Assembly: GCA_034687125.1 (NCBI GenBank)
Contig: JAQGBZ010000066.1
Location: forward strand, 1 to 64,000
Origin: Neelides folsomi
Taxonomy: Eukaryota > Arthropoda > Collembola > Neelipleona > Neelidae
Length of the DNA stretch: 64,000 bases
Reading direction: 5' to 3'
The translations under genes were made by a program, and so were the position numbers. Shown in pieces: positions 46,103 through 58,881 of this stretch (the stretch's first letter is position 1; each line of letters starts with the position of its first letter). The notes below the pieces were generated by a model. The model was not told the origin of the DNA. It was given only the letters and a program-made list of their open reading frames with translations, and searched no databases.

Positions 46103-47404
46103 CTAATATATAATTGAGCTTTTATCAAGATAGGGATCTTTTATCCACCACTCTTTAACATTTTCAATTATACTAACTTTTCCAAAATCTTGATTTAACT
46201 TTTGACACAAAGAGCAAAAACTCTTGATAAAAACCGGTATATTCTCAACAATGTAATTTTCCCTCCATTTGTGATATTCTGCATAAGCTGTTTCACTCTT
46301 GTCCAAATACTTAAGATATTCCGCTAAAGCTTGGACAGAATCAAAGTCCCGGACGTCGATGAAGGAATTTGGAGGAGCAATTAAGGAATAATTTACAGCA
46401 CCATAAACAACCGGTACAAGTCCATTGACCAATGACGAATAAAACTTTTCAGTGACGTAGTCTTTGGTAAGGGAATTTTCAAAGACCAAGTAAAATTTGT
46501 AATTTTGACCTAGAAATGGATAACAATCAGATGGATTGCAATGTCGATTGAGAAGAAGTCTTTCCCCTTGTGGACATTTGAGTTTCCCACAATATCCATA
46601 TTCATCAAATTCTATAAATTTTGAGAGTTCTTTTAATAATTTGCCTCTGTTACTACTTTCGTAAATGCAATTTGAGCGGGCAATAACAGCCATTTTCCTT
46701 TCATCTCTACAAATTAAATTTTAAGCTAATTCAATTTATATATTTTTTAAACGTTTAAATAAATGAAAAATAATCTTAATATTGTGTAAAATAAAATATT
46801 TTTTAAATATAAAATTCATTAATGTAAACGTAAATTGATTTTACCTTTTTGGCTTAACAAATTTCTCTCGTTTTCCCCGTTTTCTAACCGTTCCATAAGA
46901 TGCCACAATATCGGAATCTAGCATGTGAGTCATCGTCCAATTGAATAACGAACTGAATAAATCCAATTTCGTCATTGTATGAATTTGAGACTCAACAGTG
47001 AAGAAAATCCAATATTGAAAAGGGTTTCTTAATAAAGGTAAATCACTTGCGTTCAGATCTCTCGTGTGAAAAACAACGGCATCGGATATATTAATTAAAC
47101 CACGATCAAATGTAGGAATGCAATTGTTAAAACTACAATTTTCATATTCATTATTTTTAAGACAATAAGATGAAATTGAAGGAGCTTCATAATAAATTGG
47201 CGTCCACATTTGAATAAGAAACGTCCGATTTCTTTGAGTCACATTCTTTAAAATCTTTTGAATTTCATCGGTTTGGTCAAATAGTAATATTTTGAATTGT
47301 TCTGTGTTTAGTTGTAATATTTCTCTATTAAGCATCACAAACGAAATTCCAAAGACACAAAGTAAAAAGAAATGCAACCGTTTGGAACGCCAATTTTCGA
47401 TCAT
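46103..47404 (-). CDS. Alpha-1,3-fucosyltransferase (GT10 family), 387 aa
   Basis: Transfers fucose from GDP-fucose in alpha-1,3 linkage to N-acetylglucosamine of N-glycans or related acceptors, in the Golgi lumen. Two exons: 46845-47404 and 46103-46706, with phases matching. A short basic cytoplasmic tail is followed by a type II anchor (HFFLLCVFGISFVML, residues about 10-25). The stem and N-terminal GT10 region follow, then the C-terminal catalytic block with the signature FYLVFENSLTKDYVTEKFY and the downstream PVVYGAVNYSLIAPPNSFID. Several N-glycosylation sequons (NVT, NRT, NCS, NAS, NWT) suit a luminal protein. The length is typical. An acceptor directly before the ATG (ATACAG) implies a 5'-UTR intron. 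Core type versus other subclasses (FucTA or FucTC) cannot be settled here. Confidence 0.9.
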
Positions 47405-49016
47405 CTTCTGTATAATATTAAAAACCAAAATATATTTAATAACAATTTAAAATATGTTACAAAAATACATTCTCAGTACGGTCTTTATCTGATTTTGATT
47501 GTCAAGATCCCAATTGTTAAAAAATAAGAATCAGTTCAGTCTTCAGTCTCACCATTGGTCACTGGTCAGTAATGCGATAATTGTCTGGTTTGATAAATAA
47601 TTCGTTGTTTCCAATTTATTGCCATTTAATTTATCACAATGTTTATAATTCGGTCCAGGTTAGATCATGACGCATTATTAATAAATGATCAAAACCTTGA
47701 TTTTAAGTTTAGTATGATGACTTAACTTTCTAATGATAACTTTTCTATACTTAATGATGATGATAAATGAAAAAGTTTTTATGTAAAAGCTTTTCTAATT
47801 TTATTTAGTCACTCAATATATAATACCCAACAGCTCATAAGATACGATGCACGATCTAAGTGGGGGGAGTAAAACTCATACATTAGTTTATATAATAACC
47901 CCTTCTTACACTCACCTATGACGTCCCATGGCGTCGCCCTCAACCTTCATTGTAACGAATCATCTCCTCATTCCTTCATCAAATTTTAATAAATCCTTAC
48001 AGGCACTTCTTATTGGGTAATCATGTATCATATAGCTTATTTAACAATATAATCATATTATCTTCCTTTCTCAACTAATTCTACGTCCCAGTACAAATTG
48101 TATTATGTTATTTATTACTCATTCACACCAATTCATTTACTTAATACTTATATTAGGAAATTCATTTTATTACAGAATCTTAAACTTTTATGATTTAACC
48201 TATCAAATTATAAGATTAGTTATTTATTTGATCAACCATTCATTAATAGTATAATCATACTTTATCCCCATTTTATACTACAAAATGCTTTTTAGTTAAT
48301 TTTATTTCCCATTTTAAAATATTCTTAATATCGATACATGATTTTATCTCTCTCGATTTCACAAACTCATTGACTTCCCAAATTCCTGAGAATTCCTAAC
48401 CTCCGAGACTTTTCCAGTTCATTTATTATATAGTGATAATATTTGGATTTTTTGGAAATATTTTCCGACCTATACTGGAGAGATGGAAATTTAATTTGCT
48501 AACTCCGAAACCAATTAGGTTCATTTAGATTTATATATAAATGTATATTACTTGAATAATATTTTATATAAGAACTTTAATTTTCCTTGGACAGGAAAAT
48601 CCCATTAACTCGAGAAAATCAATAGCAAGAGGAATATAAAGAGATTAAAATTTAATTAATCATAACATTTACATAATATTTAACGAATTATTCTGTATTC
48701 AATCCTGAATTATTTATTAAATGTGTTTTTCACTTATTATATTTTATGCAATTAGTTAGAAAATCCCAAATCTATATTATACCTTATTTGTAATATAGTA
48801 TTAACCTACCATAAATAAAATTTGCTTTGGTAATTATTAATTATAATATTTAATGTTAGTAATCAACACTTTGTAAAAATTGTTAAACTACGTAAGTTGA
48901 TATTTTAATATCAAGTAGTTATTTTGAAATTGATTTATTCTATTTATAATGAGGAATTTGAATTGGGGATAACATCATTGTACCAACATTGTTATTCGCT
49001 TTTCCTCGACGTTTCC
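47405..49016. other. AT-rich spacer upstream of the fucosyltransferase
   Basis: About 1.6 kb with no gene of coding character. The part next to 47404 contains the fucosyltransferase promoter and first non-coding exon. Nothing else is recognisable. Confidence 0.4.
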
Positions 49017-49280
49017 TCTTGGAGTGATGATCGCGAAGAGTCCAGTTTCACCATCCGCCTTTCCTTTAGTGGAGTGATGATCGGGGAGAACCTCAGAGTC
49101 CAGAAATCACCATCCTCTTTTCCTTTTGTGGGGCGATAATCGGAAAGAACCTCAGAGTACAGAAATCGCCATCAGCTTTTCCTTTTGTGGGGCGATAATC
49201 GGAAAAAACCTCAGGGTCCAGAAATCACCATCCGCTTTTCCTTTTGTGGGGGTGATAATCGGATAGAACCATCCGCTTCT
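49017..49280. repeat. Minisatellite, 59-60-bp unit
   Basis: About four to five copies of a unit containing CAGAAATCACCATCCGCTTT and TCCTTTTGTGGGGCGATAAT. Successive CAGAAATC words fall at 49101, 49160 and 49219. It is markedly GC-richer than its surroundings and ends about 500 bases before the MULE relic. Confidence 0.85.
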
Positions 49281-49768
49281 AGTAACTAGTTTTGGGGGAG
49301 CTCGATCTCATTAATTATAATGTTTTTATCAGCTTTATTTGGGACTGGGGAGTTGGTAAATATTAGAATCACAGTAGTTTCTCTTGTGAAATAGGTTGCT
49401 GCAGCAAATCAGAATCAGGGCTCAAATTTCAATTGTTAGTTTTGTGGATAGGGAATTTTTGGAACTCCCAGATTTATACTTATAAACCTAAATTGTCAAT
49501 TTGCTTGGATAGGAAAATTAGAACTCATTTGGGTTTTTGTTATATTGGTTATTTGTTAATTGTGTAGTTTAGGATATTGGAACTCATTAGGCTATTGCTT
49601 GTATTCTACGATTTATTTTTCATGGAGAATAGGAACACTTTAGAACTCAAATATTAAATTCGTTTCACTTTGGAGAACGAATTTAAGAATATAGAATATA
49701 GAAGCTGTTTGTTTCCTTTCTTTTGGTATAACAAATATTTCACTTGATTAGGTATACCTACAATATCA
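49281..49768. other. Spacer before the MULE relic
   Basis: About 490 bases with repeated words such as GAACTCA and GGATAGGAAAATTAGAAC-like phrases, possibly a worn tandem array or the 5' part of the MULE element. No reading frame of note. Confidence 0.3.
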
Positions 49769-51085
49769 TTGGGAGAACTTCAAAGAATTTGTGAGAGTAA
49801 TGTAAATATACCTGATTGTCTTGATACTCCGTTTGCTGCAAAATATATTTGCTTGTCTGATGATCATGATGATGATTATAAGTTTAAATTCTTAATTACG
49901 ACAAAACGATTGCTTGAAAATGTATTTAAGACAAAACACATACACGCTGACTCAACTTATAGATTAATTTGGCAAGGTAAATAATAAATAAAATGCAAAT
50001 ACCTGAAGAAATATTATATTATAAGTTTTATAATATGATTAGTTTTTATAGGTTTTCCAGTATTAATTGTCGGAACTACTGATATGAATAGATGCTTTCA
50101 TCCGTTCGGATTAAGTGTGACAAGCAGAGAAACAGGAGGATTTTGAATTCATTTTTTCAGCTATTCAAAATAAAGCTGAAGAAATTTTTAATCAATGGTA
50201 TGAGCCAAATATTTTAATTGCGGATGAAGCCGAATCCATAACAAATGCGTTTATTAAAGCATTCTCCTGTCAACAAATAAGGGTGTACTGCTGGGCACAT
50301 GTCGTGAGAGCAATTGACAAAAAGTTAAATTTATTAAAGTGCCCAAATGATCGCCTTTTAATTCGAAGTGGCATATTCCAAATTCAATTATCAAAAAATG
50401 AAAAGGAATGGTTGTAAATTGTTTTTTTCAAAAATGGTCAGAATCACGATTTGAATTATTTGTTGAATATTTCAAGCAGCAGTGGGTAAACAAGTGCAAC
50501 GGTTGGTTTGAAGGATTAACCCATAACTGTCCAAGCACAAATAACGCCTTAGAATCAATAAACAAATGGATTAAAAAAGTAGACACTATGCGAGAAAGAT
50601 TACCACTATCCCAATTCTTTGTTATTGCTGAATCAATTGTTAAAAGATGGTGGTCACAAGATAGAGATTTAGACGGGGTTAATGCAAAGGTGTTTGCGGA
50701 AGCGGCGTATTTTAATTTGCCTTTGAAAACCAAAGCATATCAATGGGTTAAATACAAACCTTGGATTTTTGAAAAGCTCTTTAATAATGAAATTCATTAT
50801 TTTGTTGCATCATCTTTATCAAAAGCTATTAAAGATGAGTCCATTGATATTTAGAAGAACACAAATCTTTAAATTAAAATACTTTTGATCTCTATAAAGT
50901 CTTCTCAAATTTTATGGAAATTTAAAAATCGAATTTGAAAGAATACAATTGCAAACATGTCCTTGAGATTGCAATTTTAAATAAATGGTACAAAGTTCCA
51001 TTAGAAGCAAAGTCGATCCAGATTGGCATAAAGCAAAAAAGAGGAAGGCCCGAAAAGCAAAAACTGCTCTTATTATGCAGTAATG
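49769..51085 (+). mobile_element. Fossil Mutator-like (MULE) transposase, frame-broken
   Basis: The plus strand encodes FLITTKRLLENVFKTKHIHA, then DSTYRLIWQG, an intron (AAG|GTAAAT ... TTATAG, about 49978-50051) and FPVLIVGTTDMNRCFHPFG. This is the MULE transposase core with its D-x-TY-x-x-x-W-x-G block. A one-base shift at about 50140 is needed to reach EFIFSAIQNKAEEIFNQWYE and ILIADEAESI. A stop and second shift at about 50415 precede the CPSTNNALESINKWIK block and RERLPLSQF. After 50854 the decayed SWIM-like tail ends in a GQKRGRP-type segment (KQKRGRPEKQKTALI) near 51070. At least two frame breaks mean it is dead. Terminal inverted repeats were not found. Confidence 0.8.
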
Positions 51086-51399
51086 TTAATTTTATTACCT
51101 TAACTTAACATTTAATGTTAAAATTTCAATATTTTTTTATAATTTATGCTGCTCTTATTAAGCAGTTATATGTTTTATACCAGTATGTTCTAACTTTTAA
51201 CATAAGTTAAAGTTTATTATTCCTATTATTGTTTATTAAATAACAAAGTATTTTACATTTATGTGAATCTCAAAACTGTCATTTATCCTAACCTAATATT
51301 TTATACTTATTAATTTGACCAATAAATAATTTGTTTTAAAAAATTATGATACATTTGTTATATTAACATGTCTAACATATTTGTTACAAATTATTATTA

Positions 51400-51560
51400 G
51401 TTGATAGTTTAAGTATTCTTATACCATTTTAGCATTTGGTTGATATTTTAAGTTTTCTTATACAAAGGTCAGCGTTTGGTTGATAGTTTTAGTCATTTTA
51501 TACAAGCTTCAGCGTTTGGTTGGTTGAATTATTTACTTGTTGATAGTTTAAGTCATTTGG
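51400..51560. repeat. Minisatellite, 40-bp unit
   Basis: Three full and one partial copies of a unit with TTGATAGTTTAAGT and CAGCGTTTGG, starting at about 51401, 51440 and 51480. It lies just 3' of the MULE relic and may be part of that element's end. Sequence between 51086 and 51400 is AT-rich spacer. Confidence 0.75.
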
Positions 51561-51760
51561 TTGCTAATTACGATTAAATGATACCTTTAAATCATAGCCA
51601 TATTTAGCTACCAAATATAAAAAAATATAATGAAGACTTATTAAACACTTAATTATATTCAATTCATTTAATTTACAAAAGAATTTATTATTGGTATATA
51701 AGGCTTTATGTAATACAGTAAATGTAAGATGAAATTGATATAAAATAATGAATAGAATTT

Positions 51761-54618
51761 TTAAAGGTTAACATGTTCCAGTACGGGTTCTTCAATAACA
51801 TTGTAGACATTATTCGCTCCTGTTGTATTACAATAAAATTGAATTTTTTCTTCACTTAGACCTTTTTGAGAATTTTGATTTTCCACCTCGATCGTTTTGG
51901 GATTTTTTCTTTTTCTTTTCCGAATCACCGGAGTTTTCCCCAAGTTTTGTTTTTCTTCAATTTTCTTGTGGTGGAACAAATGCAGGGTCAAATAATTCTT
52001 ATGAGTGAATTTTTTCCCACAAATCTCACAAGCGCATCTTGTAACGTGTGGGGTGTGTGTGGTCTCGTGGATATCCAAATCTTTCTTCCTTTTAAATCCT
52101 TTATTGCAAAATGAGCAAACGCACGGCCGCTCACCGGTGTGATTCATTTTGTGGAACTTTAGTTGGCGAACATCTTGGTAACTTTTCTCGCAGTTGTCAA
52201 AATTGCATTGGTAGGTTACGCCATCGTGTTTGGCTCCCATGTGTGTTTTCAATTTCCAATTAGATTCAAATTTTTTTGGGCAAAGCTCGCAATGAAATTT
52301 CCCATTGTCCAAATGAACGATGTCCTCGTGGGTTCTCAATTTGTAATTGCTGCCTAGAAGTTGCATATTAAAAAATTAATTCATAAACTTTAATTCCCAT
52401 TTATTTAACAATAAAATATACAACAGGTGTAAAAATGAAAATCACAAATGTGAATATAAATAAGACATTTTAATTACCGAATGTTTTTCCACATCTTTGA
52501 CACATGAAGTCCTTGGAAGTCTTGGAATGAAAAAGGCGATAATGTCGCGTGTAAGATCTTTGAGAAATAAGGGTCTAAAATTTAAAAAAATTAGTTTTAT
52601 TAAAAAAGTTAGTTTTATGAATTACACAATTATAATTAAAAAATATAATTAAATAAAACTTCTGCAAAACGTAATACTGATAAAATTTAAAAAACAAACC
52701 TTATCACAAACGTTACATTTGACAGGAATCCTTTCGACTTCTTTATGAATAAGCATATGCGTCCTCAAACTAAACATAAATAGCAATTATCAATCTTTGT
52801 TCTATAATAATTTAATTAAAGATAATTACTAGAAATTTATTAATTATAAAGTTATTAAATTAATAACTTTATAATTAATAAATTTCTAGTAATTATCTTT
52901 AATTAAATTATTATAAAGTTTTAAAATCGTGAATTATAATGAAATTGGTCCAAATTGTAAAATTCTTACTAAAGGACTGAACTTCCACAAATTGGACAAA
53001 GTGAATGAGTTTTTTCCCTATTTTTCTTAAGTTCTTTTTCCATTTCCCTCTCTGCAAGAATTTTATTTTTTTCCTCTAAATGCACCTCGGTCATATGTCT
53101 TCTCAAAGAAGTTCGAACTTTAAAACATTTTGAACAGATTTGACATTCGTAAATTTTATTATCGTGAACTTTCGAATAATGTTCATTCAAAAGCTCCTTT
53201 GTGTCAAATTTCTCTCTGCACACAATACAAGGAGTCCCGGGTTTGAACTCAGGTTTAACATATGTCTTCATTCGTTTGTAAACCGGTTTTGGAATGTCTT
53301 TGTGATGGTAATCGAAATGTCTCCGCATCGAGAATCTATATTTGAACATTTTTGGACAAGCAGGACAAGCGATGATTTCGTTGTTGTGTGCTCGGAAAAG
53401 ATGGTCATTTAAATCCCCAACTCTGTCGAATTTCTCTCCACATACAGAGCAAGGGTCGCCAGGTCGGAATGAACCCGATTTGTAAACTTTATATTTTTCG
53501 GGAGGGTAAAGACAATTATTGACAACATTGGGTGATTTTGGTGAATTTGAATCGTCCGAGTCGAAGTCAATCCCTGACTCTGCATGGGGTTTCCGAAATG
53601 GCGTTTTGGATCTAAGTGACGCAAGGTAAAGTTGAACTTTGATCTCATCTAAGGTCATGTCTTCCACTTTTTTGATTTTCAAAACAAATCTATTTTTCAA
53701 TGCGTCTTCTTTTAACCTTTGTTCATTTTGTTGCGTAATTGCTTTCAATTTTTTTGACGAGATTGGTCCCTGGTGGAAATTTTCTTTTGGCCTACATTGG
53801 AAAATATTAAATGATTATTAATTGGTACTTTTATTAAATTGAATTTGATTCAGATCAATTTGGATAAATATTTTTATTAAAGGGTAAATAAGATTTGAAT
53901 GTTTTTAACAATTACTCGTAATCAGGGGAAGTGTCATCGTCAAAATAAGGATCGTTATCATCATTTTCATCATCTAAATTAAATTCTATGCAAGATTTTA
54001 TATCAATAATTTCTATTTGCGAATTTGGAATGAGATAGCCAATTCCGGGAGTGCTCTCGACAGTATTTCCATTTGGTAATAATTCCAGATCTAAAATAAT
54101 TTTATATTAGCTAAATCTATTTATACGGCTCATTTTTTACAGTCAAATTATAATTAATTATTGAGTTTGAAATTTAAACAGCTTTTACGGCTATACTTTT
54201 GAGTTTTTTTGTATAAAACCACACGAAGCATAGTTTTAAGTAAAAATTAATAATTTTTTAGATTACCATTACAAACTTTTCGTCGTATATTTTGAACATT
54301 TTTCCTCCATTTTTCATCTTTTCGAGTTTTAATTTTGGATTGTTCCTCGTGAGTGCGGACAAGTTGATTTTTAAGATTTGCTTTGAACTTTTCGATCTCT
54401 TCCTCAAGGAGCTTAAAGGCAGCTAAAACTCTCGAAATGTGATTTAATTCCGAGCAGCATTTATTACAAAATGATTGATATACAAAAGAGTTTAATTCTT
54501 CATTGTATTTTTTAATATCTAGAACTAAAATGTCGAAGAACTCTTTGTAAACTTGTTTATTCTGGATCCTTAAAGTCATATCATTTGTGATAAAAGTTCC
54601 ACAGATCAGGCAAACCAT
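51761..54618 (-). CDS. ZAD-C2H2 zinc-finger protein I (11 fingers, second subfamily)
   Basis: Six exons: 54267-54618 (ZAD), 53916-54090, 52970-53791, 52700-52769, 52478-52574 and 51761-52353, giving 702 aa. The start is ATG at 54618 (MVCLIC); the codons before it contain no ATG. The ZAD has CLIC at residue 3 and CNKC near residue 46, with a helical continuation. Exon 2 is a short acidic exon ending DDDTSPDYE. Exon 3 begins the cluster motif (ALKNRFVLKIKKVEDM) and has two finger pairs plus a split CPICG. Exons 4 and 5 each close one split finger, and exon 6 has four. The last finger follows HTPHVT and reads CEICGKKFTHKNYLTLH. The tail is basic (IRKRKRKNPK) and ends EEPVLEHVNL, a C-terminal box shared with K. 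Intron 3 contains a perfect palindrome. Confidence 0.92.
52803..52915. repeat. Perfect 55-bp palindrome with 3-bp centre (intron 3 of gene I)
   Basis: Bases 52803-52857 are exactly repeated in inverse at 52861-52915 with only AAT between. The arms are AT-rich (TATAATAATTTAATTAAAGA at the outer end). Such a perfect structure would form a cruciform in DNA or a hairpin in the pre-mRNA. It could be a recent inverted duplication, a MITE, or an assembly artefact. Confidence 0.9.
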
Positions 54619-55398
54619 TGTTAATTGTTGTGTCACTAAATTACTAAATTTTCTATAATTATGTTATAAATTTAATTGGAACTGAAATAGTGCAATTTAA
54701 TCAATAAAAATCTAAAATTTAGATCTAAAGTTTAATTGTAAAAATATGCAATGAAATAAGTTAAATTCTATTTATTCATTAATTTAATGAGTGATCTGAA
54801 TTTTTGAATTCTGGAAAATCTGAATGAATTGAAATTTTAATTCAATTTGAAATCGAATGAAATTAGAAGAGATGAAGAGAAATTTCCTGCATTTGTTAAA
54901 CACAAATGAATTGGAATTTGGAGTAAGATCAAATCGCGCGTATTAGAACTTCTATTCTATGAAGTTTTATAAATGCCAAAACAAAACAAATAATCAAATA
55001 GTATGCTAATTCAGATTACTTATATGTATATTTTAAAATTGCTAAATCAGTAAGCTGTTCCTATTAAACATAAAAATATACTATAAAAATTAAATTACGA
55101 ATTGTCTAAAATCACATTTAAATAATCTATTGTTTTTTATTCGAGAAATTCAAAACTCTAACTAATCAACTGATCATGAATAAAACAAATAAATGTATGC
55201 AAAAAATAAAACGTTTATTCATATATTTAATAATTTACATGAAAATTCTATTTGTTTATTCTCTATATTAGAATATCAAACGAAAGACATAAGAGTATAA
55301 TAAACATTTTAAAAATGTGTTTAAATCTTTAAGTAAACAATAATATAAAGTTCTCATGTAATTTATTTAATGAATCAAAATTTTATAAACATTAAATA
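54619..55398. other. Spacer between genes I and J
   Basis: About 780 AT-rich bases. A CG-containing patch (AAATCGCGCGTATTAGAAC at about 54930) lies upstream of gene I, in a position comparable to the CG patches of J and K. No gene is seen. Confidence 0.35.
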
Positions 55399-58230
55399 TT
55401 AAAATTGTACATAATGAAGAGCGGGATCTGGAGCAACACTCATCGTTCTTATTGTATTGTTGCCATGATATTGTTCTTCTTCTTCTTCGCTCGAACTTTC
55501 ATTTTCCACATTGACCTTTTTAGCTGCATTTCTTTTTTTTCTCTTCCTTATTCCTCCAGTACTTTTCCCCAACTTTTCCATTTTATTGTGCCAAAACATA
55601 TGGAGAGTTAAATAATTCTGATGGGTAAATTTTTTCCCACAAATCTCACAAGAACATCTTGTAATGTGTGGAGTGTGTGTGGTCTCGTGGATGGCAACTT
55701 CTCTCTTCGTTTTAAATCCTTTATTGCAAAATGAACAAGCATGCGGCCGCATGCCGGAATGATTCATTTTGTGGTAATTTAGTTGTGTTCGAGAATAGTA
55801 CTTTTTCTCACAGTTATCAATGCCACAGGCGTAAGTGTGGCCCTCGTGTTTGATCCTCAAGTGTTCTCTCAACTTGGAATTGGACGCTAATTTCTTTTGG
55901 CAAACCTCACATTGGAATCTCTGATTGCCTAAGTGGACGTGGTCTTCGTGAAGCTTCAACTTGGCTTGGCAGCCTGGAATTAGAAAATAAAATAATGAAA
56001 TTTTAAAAATGAAATGACAATAAATTAGTGTAATAATTGTTGAAATTGTTATTAATCGATTAAAGTATTATTTTAGATTAATTTGAAGTTATCAAACTTA
56101 GAATATTAAAAATTATTTGTATGTAATTACCAAATGTTTTCCCACAAATCTGACACATAAAATCATTAGCTGTCGCAGAATGAAAGAGCTTGAAATGTAA
56201 ATTGTACGATTTTTGGGATTTGAGTACCTGTAAAAATTAAATTAGCATTAGTATTCAATTACCATTTAAAATTTTTAATTTAGTTTTAGTTTTCAAATTG
56301 TAATAAATTGAAATAAAATTACAATTTAATTTATTAAATATGCATCAACTATCTATCACATAATAATTAGTAAGTAAATTAGTAAAAGTATTTGATTTTA
56401 TATAAAAACGAACCTTATTGCAAATATCACATTTAACAGGAACATTTTGAGCTTCATCATGAATAGGCATATGTTTACGCAATCTAAATACAAAATTTTA
56501 ATCTTGCAATGTATCTAACAGTGTAATTAAACTATAAACTGCTAGATTAAAATTAATTTAATAATAATTTACAGTAATTTAAATAATTTAAATTTAAAAT
56601 TATTACGCAATGACTGAAACTCCACATATAGGGCAAAGTGAACGGCGGACTTCGGTTGCAATTTTCTTCTCATCGGACAAATTCATTTTCTCTCCTACAT
56701 GTTTATTTTTCAAATGTCTCTTCAAGGAAAATCTCATTTTGAACGATTTGGAACAAAGATGACATTTATAAACTTCATTATTGTGAGCTTCCAACAGATG
56801 TTTATCCATCAGTTCCTTCGTTTCAAATTTCTCTTTGCAAATAATACAAGGACTCCAAGACTTGAAATCTTTTTCCCTTGAAGGCCTTGGTTTGTTTTTG
56901 TATCGATCTCGATGCTCTTTGGGTCTTTGGACGTTGTTGTGAATGTAATTGAAATGTTTTCTCATCGAGGTTTGATATTTAAACATTTTGGGACAAATCG
57001 GACAAGCGTAGACTTCATTGTTGTGAACCACCAAAATATGTTGATTTAATTCACCAACTTCGAAGAATTTCTCTCCGCAAACGGTGCAAGGGTCGCCAGG
57101 TCGGAATGAGCATGGTTTGAACATTTTACGCTTCTTGGATGGAAAAAGACGCTTTGGGGGGATTTGGGGTAAAACGTCTGGATCGAATTCGAATTCGGTC
57201 CCTGAGTCCGATTGCGATTTACGAATTCGTCCGGTGGGTTTTCTGGGACTGATAGATGCGAGATAAGTTTGAACTTTTATTTCCTCTACGGTCATGTCTT
57301 CGAGTTTCTTGATTTTTATTACAACTCTGTTTTTTAATGCTTCTTCTTTTAATCTTTCGATTTGTTCAGAAATTTCTAAAGGATTTAATTTGGATATGGA
57401 GCGAGGTTTATTTTCTTTAACACTCTTAGTTGGTCCGATTGGTCTACATTGGAAAAAGAATTTTATTATGAAATAACATTCCCATATTTTGCCTATTAAA
57501 TATAATATTCAATTTGATATAATCTTTAAAATTGAGTTTTAGAAATATTTTAATAATTACTCATAATCAGGGGAAGTGTCATCGTCAAAAAAGGGATCAT
57601 TATCGTCTTCATTTTCCTCCTCCAAATTTAAATCTATCCATGATTTGATATCTGAAATTTCGATGCGCGACTCTGGAATTGGATCGTCAATTCCTGTCTG
57701 TTTTCCTTCATCAATATTTCCATCTGGTAATAAGGATAGATCTAAAAAATATTTACGTTTTATGTAATAGATTAATTAAAATTTATACTATATATTAATG
57801 TTAATAATATATATGTAATATTATCTTTATTGTAAGATGGATGAATTTTAAGAGAATTATTTTAAAATGATTAAATACCTTTACAAACTTTTCGTCGTAT
57901 AATTTGCACATTTTTCTTCCATTTTTCTTCTTTTTCTGCTGTAATTTTGGATTGTTCCTTGTGAGTGCGGACAAGTTGATCTTTAAGATTTGCTTTGAAC
58001 TTTTCGATCTCTTCCTCAAGGAGCTTAAAGGCAGATAAGACTCTGGAAATGTGATTTAACTCTGAGCAACATTTATTACAAAATGATTGATGAACCGATG
58101 GTTTTAATTCAGCCTTGTAATTATCAACGTTAAGATTTAATATGTCGAAGAACTCTTTGTAAACTTGTTTAACCTTAACCCTTAAAGTCGGATCAAATGT
58201 TATTAAAGCTCCACAGATTAAGCAAATCAT
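55399..58230 (-). CDS. ZAD-C2H2 zinc-finger protein J (11 fingers, second subfamily)
   Basis: Six exons: 57879-58230 (ZAD), 57561-57741, 56607-57443, 56414-56483, 56131-56227 and 55399-55973, giving 703 aa with the same phases as I. The ZAD (CLIC, then CNKC) is nearly identical to that of I over its second half (SELNHISRVLSAFKLLEEEI). The acidic exon again ends DDDTSPDYE. The linker motif is ALKNRVVIKIKKLEDM. Exon 3 has fingers CTVC, CPIC, CIIC and CHLC plus half of CPIC. The last exon has CEVC, CGIDNC, CSFC and CEICGKKFTHQNYLTLH. The tail has a serine/glutamate run (SSSEEEEEQ), unlike I and K. A 31-base block shared with K lies about 110 bases upstream, and a MITE lies just beyond it. Confidence 0.92.
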
Positions 58231-58339
58231 ATTTGCAACTTTTTCACCAAATTAGCCAAATTTACACTCAAAGGGAAATAGAGGAAGAGCGATGCAACAA
58301 CGAAACAAGGACTTCCATCCAAATACTTCTCTTCACAAT

Positions 58340-58370
58340 GAATTGTAATCTCGCACGCCATTCGCGCCCA
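58340..58370. promoter_or_regulatory. Conserved upstream block, copy at gene J
   Basis: Contains GAATTGTAATCTCGCAC, three variable bases, then ATTCGCGCCCA, about 110-140 bases upstream of the J start. The same block precedes K. The TTCGCGCC core resembles an E2F-type site, which is only a suggestion. Confidence 0.55.
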
Positions 58371-58565
58371 TTATAGTTGATTCACTCTCAACTGGCCAGT
58401 GAAAATTGAATCATGTTACTTGATTAGTTATTTGAAATTAAAATAAGCCGATATTTATTTACATTTAAATGTACTAATAATTTTCTGGTGACATGACATT
58501 CTATTCCCCGGTCAATTAACATGATTCAATTTTCACCGGCCAGTTGAGAGTGAATGAACTATAGT
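58371..58565. mobile_element. MITE, 195 bp with about 47-bp inverted ends, upstream of gene J
   Basis: The left end ATAGTTGATTCACTCTCAAC with TGGCCAGTGAAAATTGAATC following is repeated in inverse at the right end (TTCACCGGCCAGTTGAGAGT, GAATGAACTATAG) with few mismatches. TA flanks both ends. There is no coding capacity. It abuts the conserved promoter block of J. Confidence 0.75.
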
Positions 58566-58881
58566 ATTTTCATATTTTGTTTCAAGCTATGATAGAACAT
58601 TTTCATTGCAATGTATTTTATAATGCCAATTTAAGTTTTAACTTAATGTTTATTAAATATATGTATGTTGTATAATTAACAACGAAAGTATTGAAGTTAA
58701 GAATTGTATCATAACATCCAATGTTTTTTATTAATAATTTTAATTTTTTTACACAATACCGATTATCCAAACAATTAAAGAATTAATGATGTTAAATTAT
58801 AATTTATTATAAAGCGATTAACATAATTAAATAAAATATTATTTGTAATGTATGGATATTACATATTTATAAATCGAAACA
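58566..58881. other. Spacer between the MITE and gene K
   Basis: About 315 AT-rich bases forming the 3' flank of K. No feature seen. Confidence 0.35.

Noticed and set aside
49017-49280. Repeat array as a possible repeated-peptide coding region
   Set aside because: The 59-60-base period is not kept as a multiple of three and every frame meets stops.
50428-50733. Minus frame opposite the MULE transposase
   Set aside because: Antisense shadow; the plus strand carries recognisable transposase blocks.
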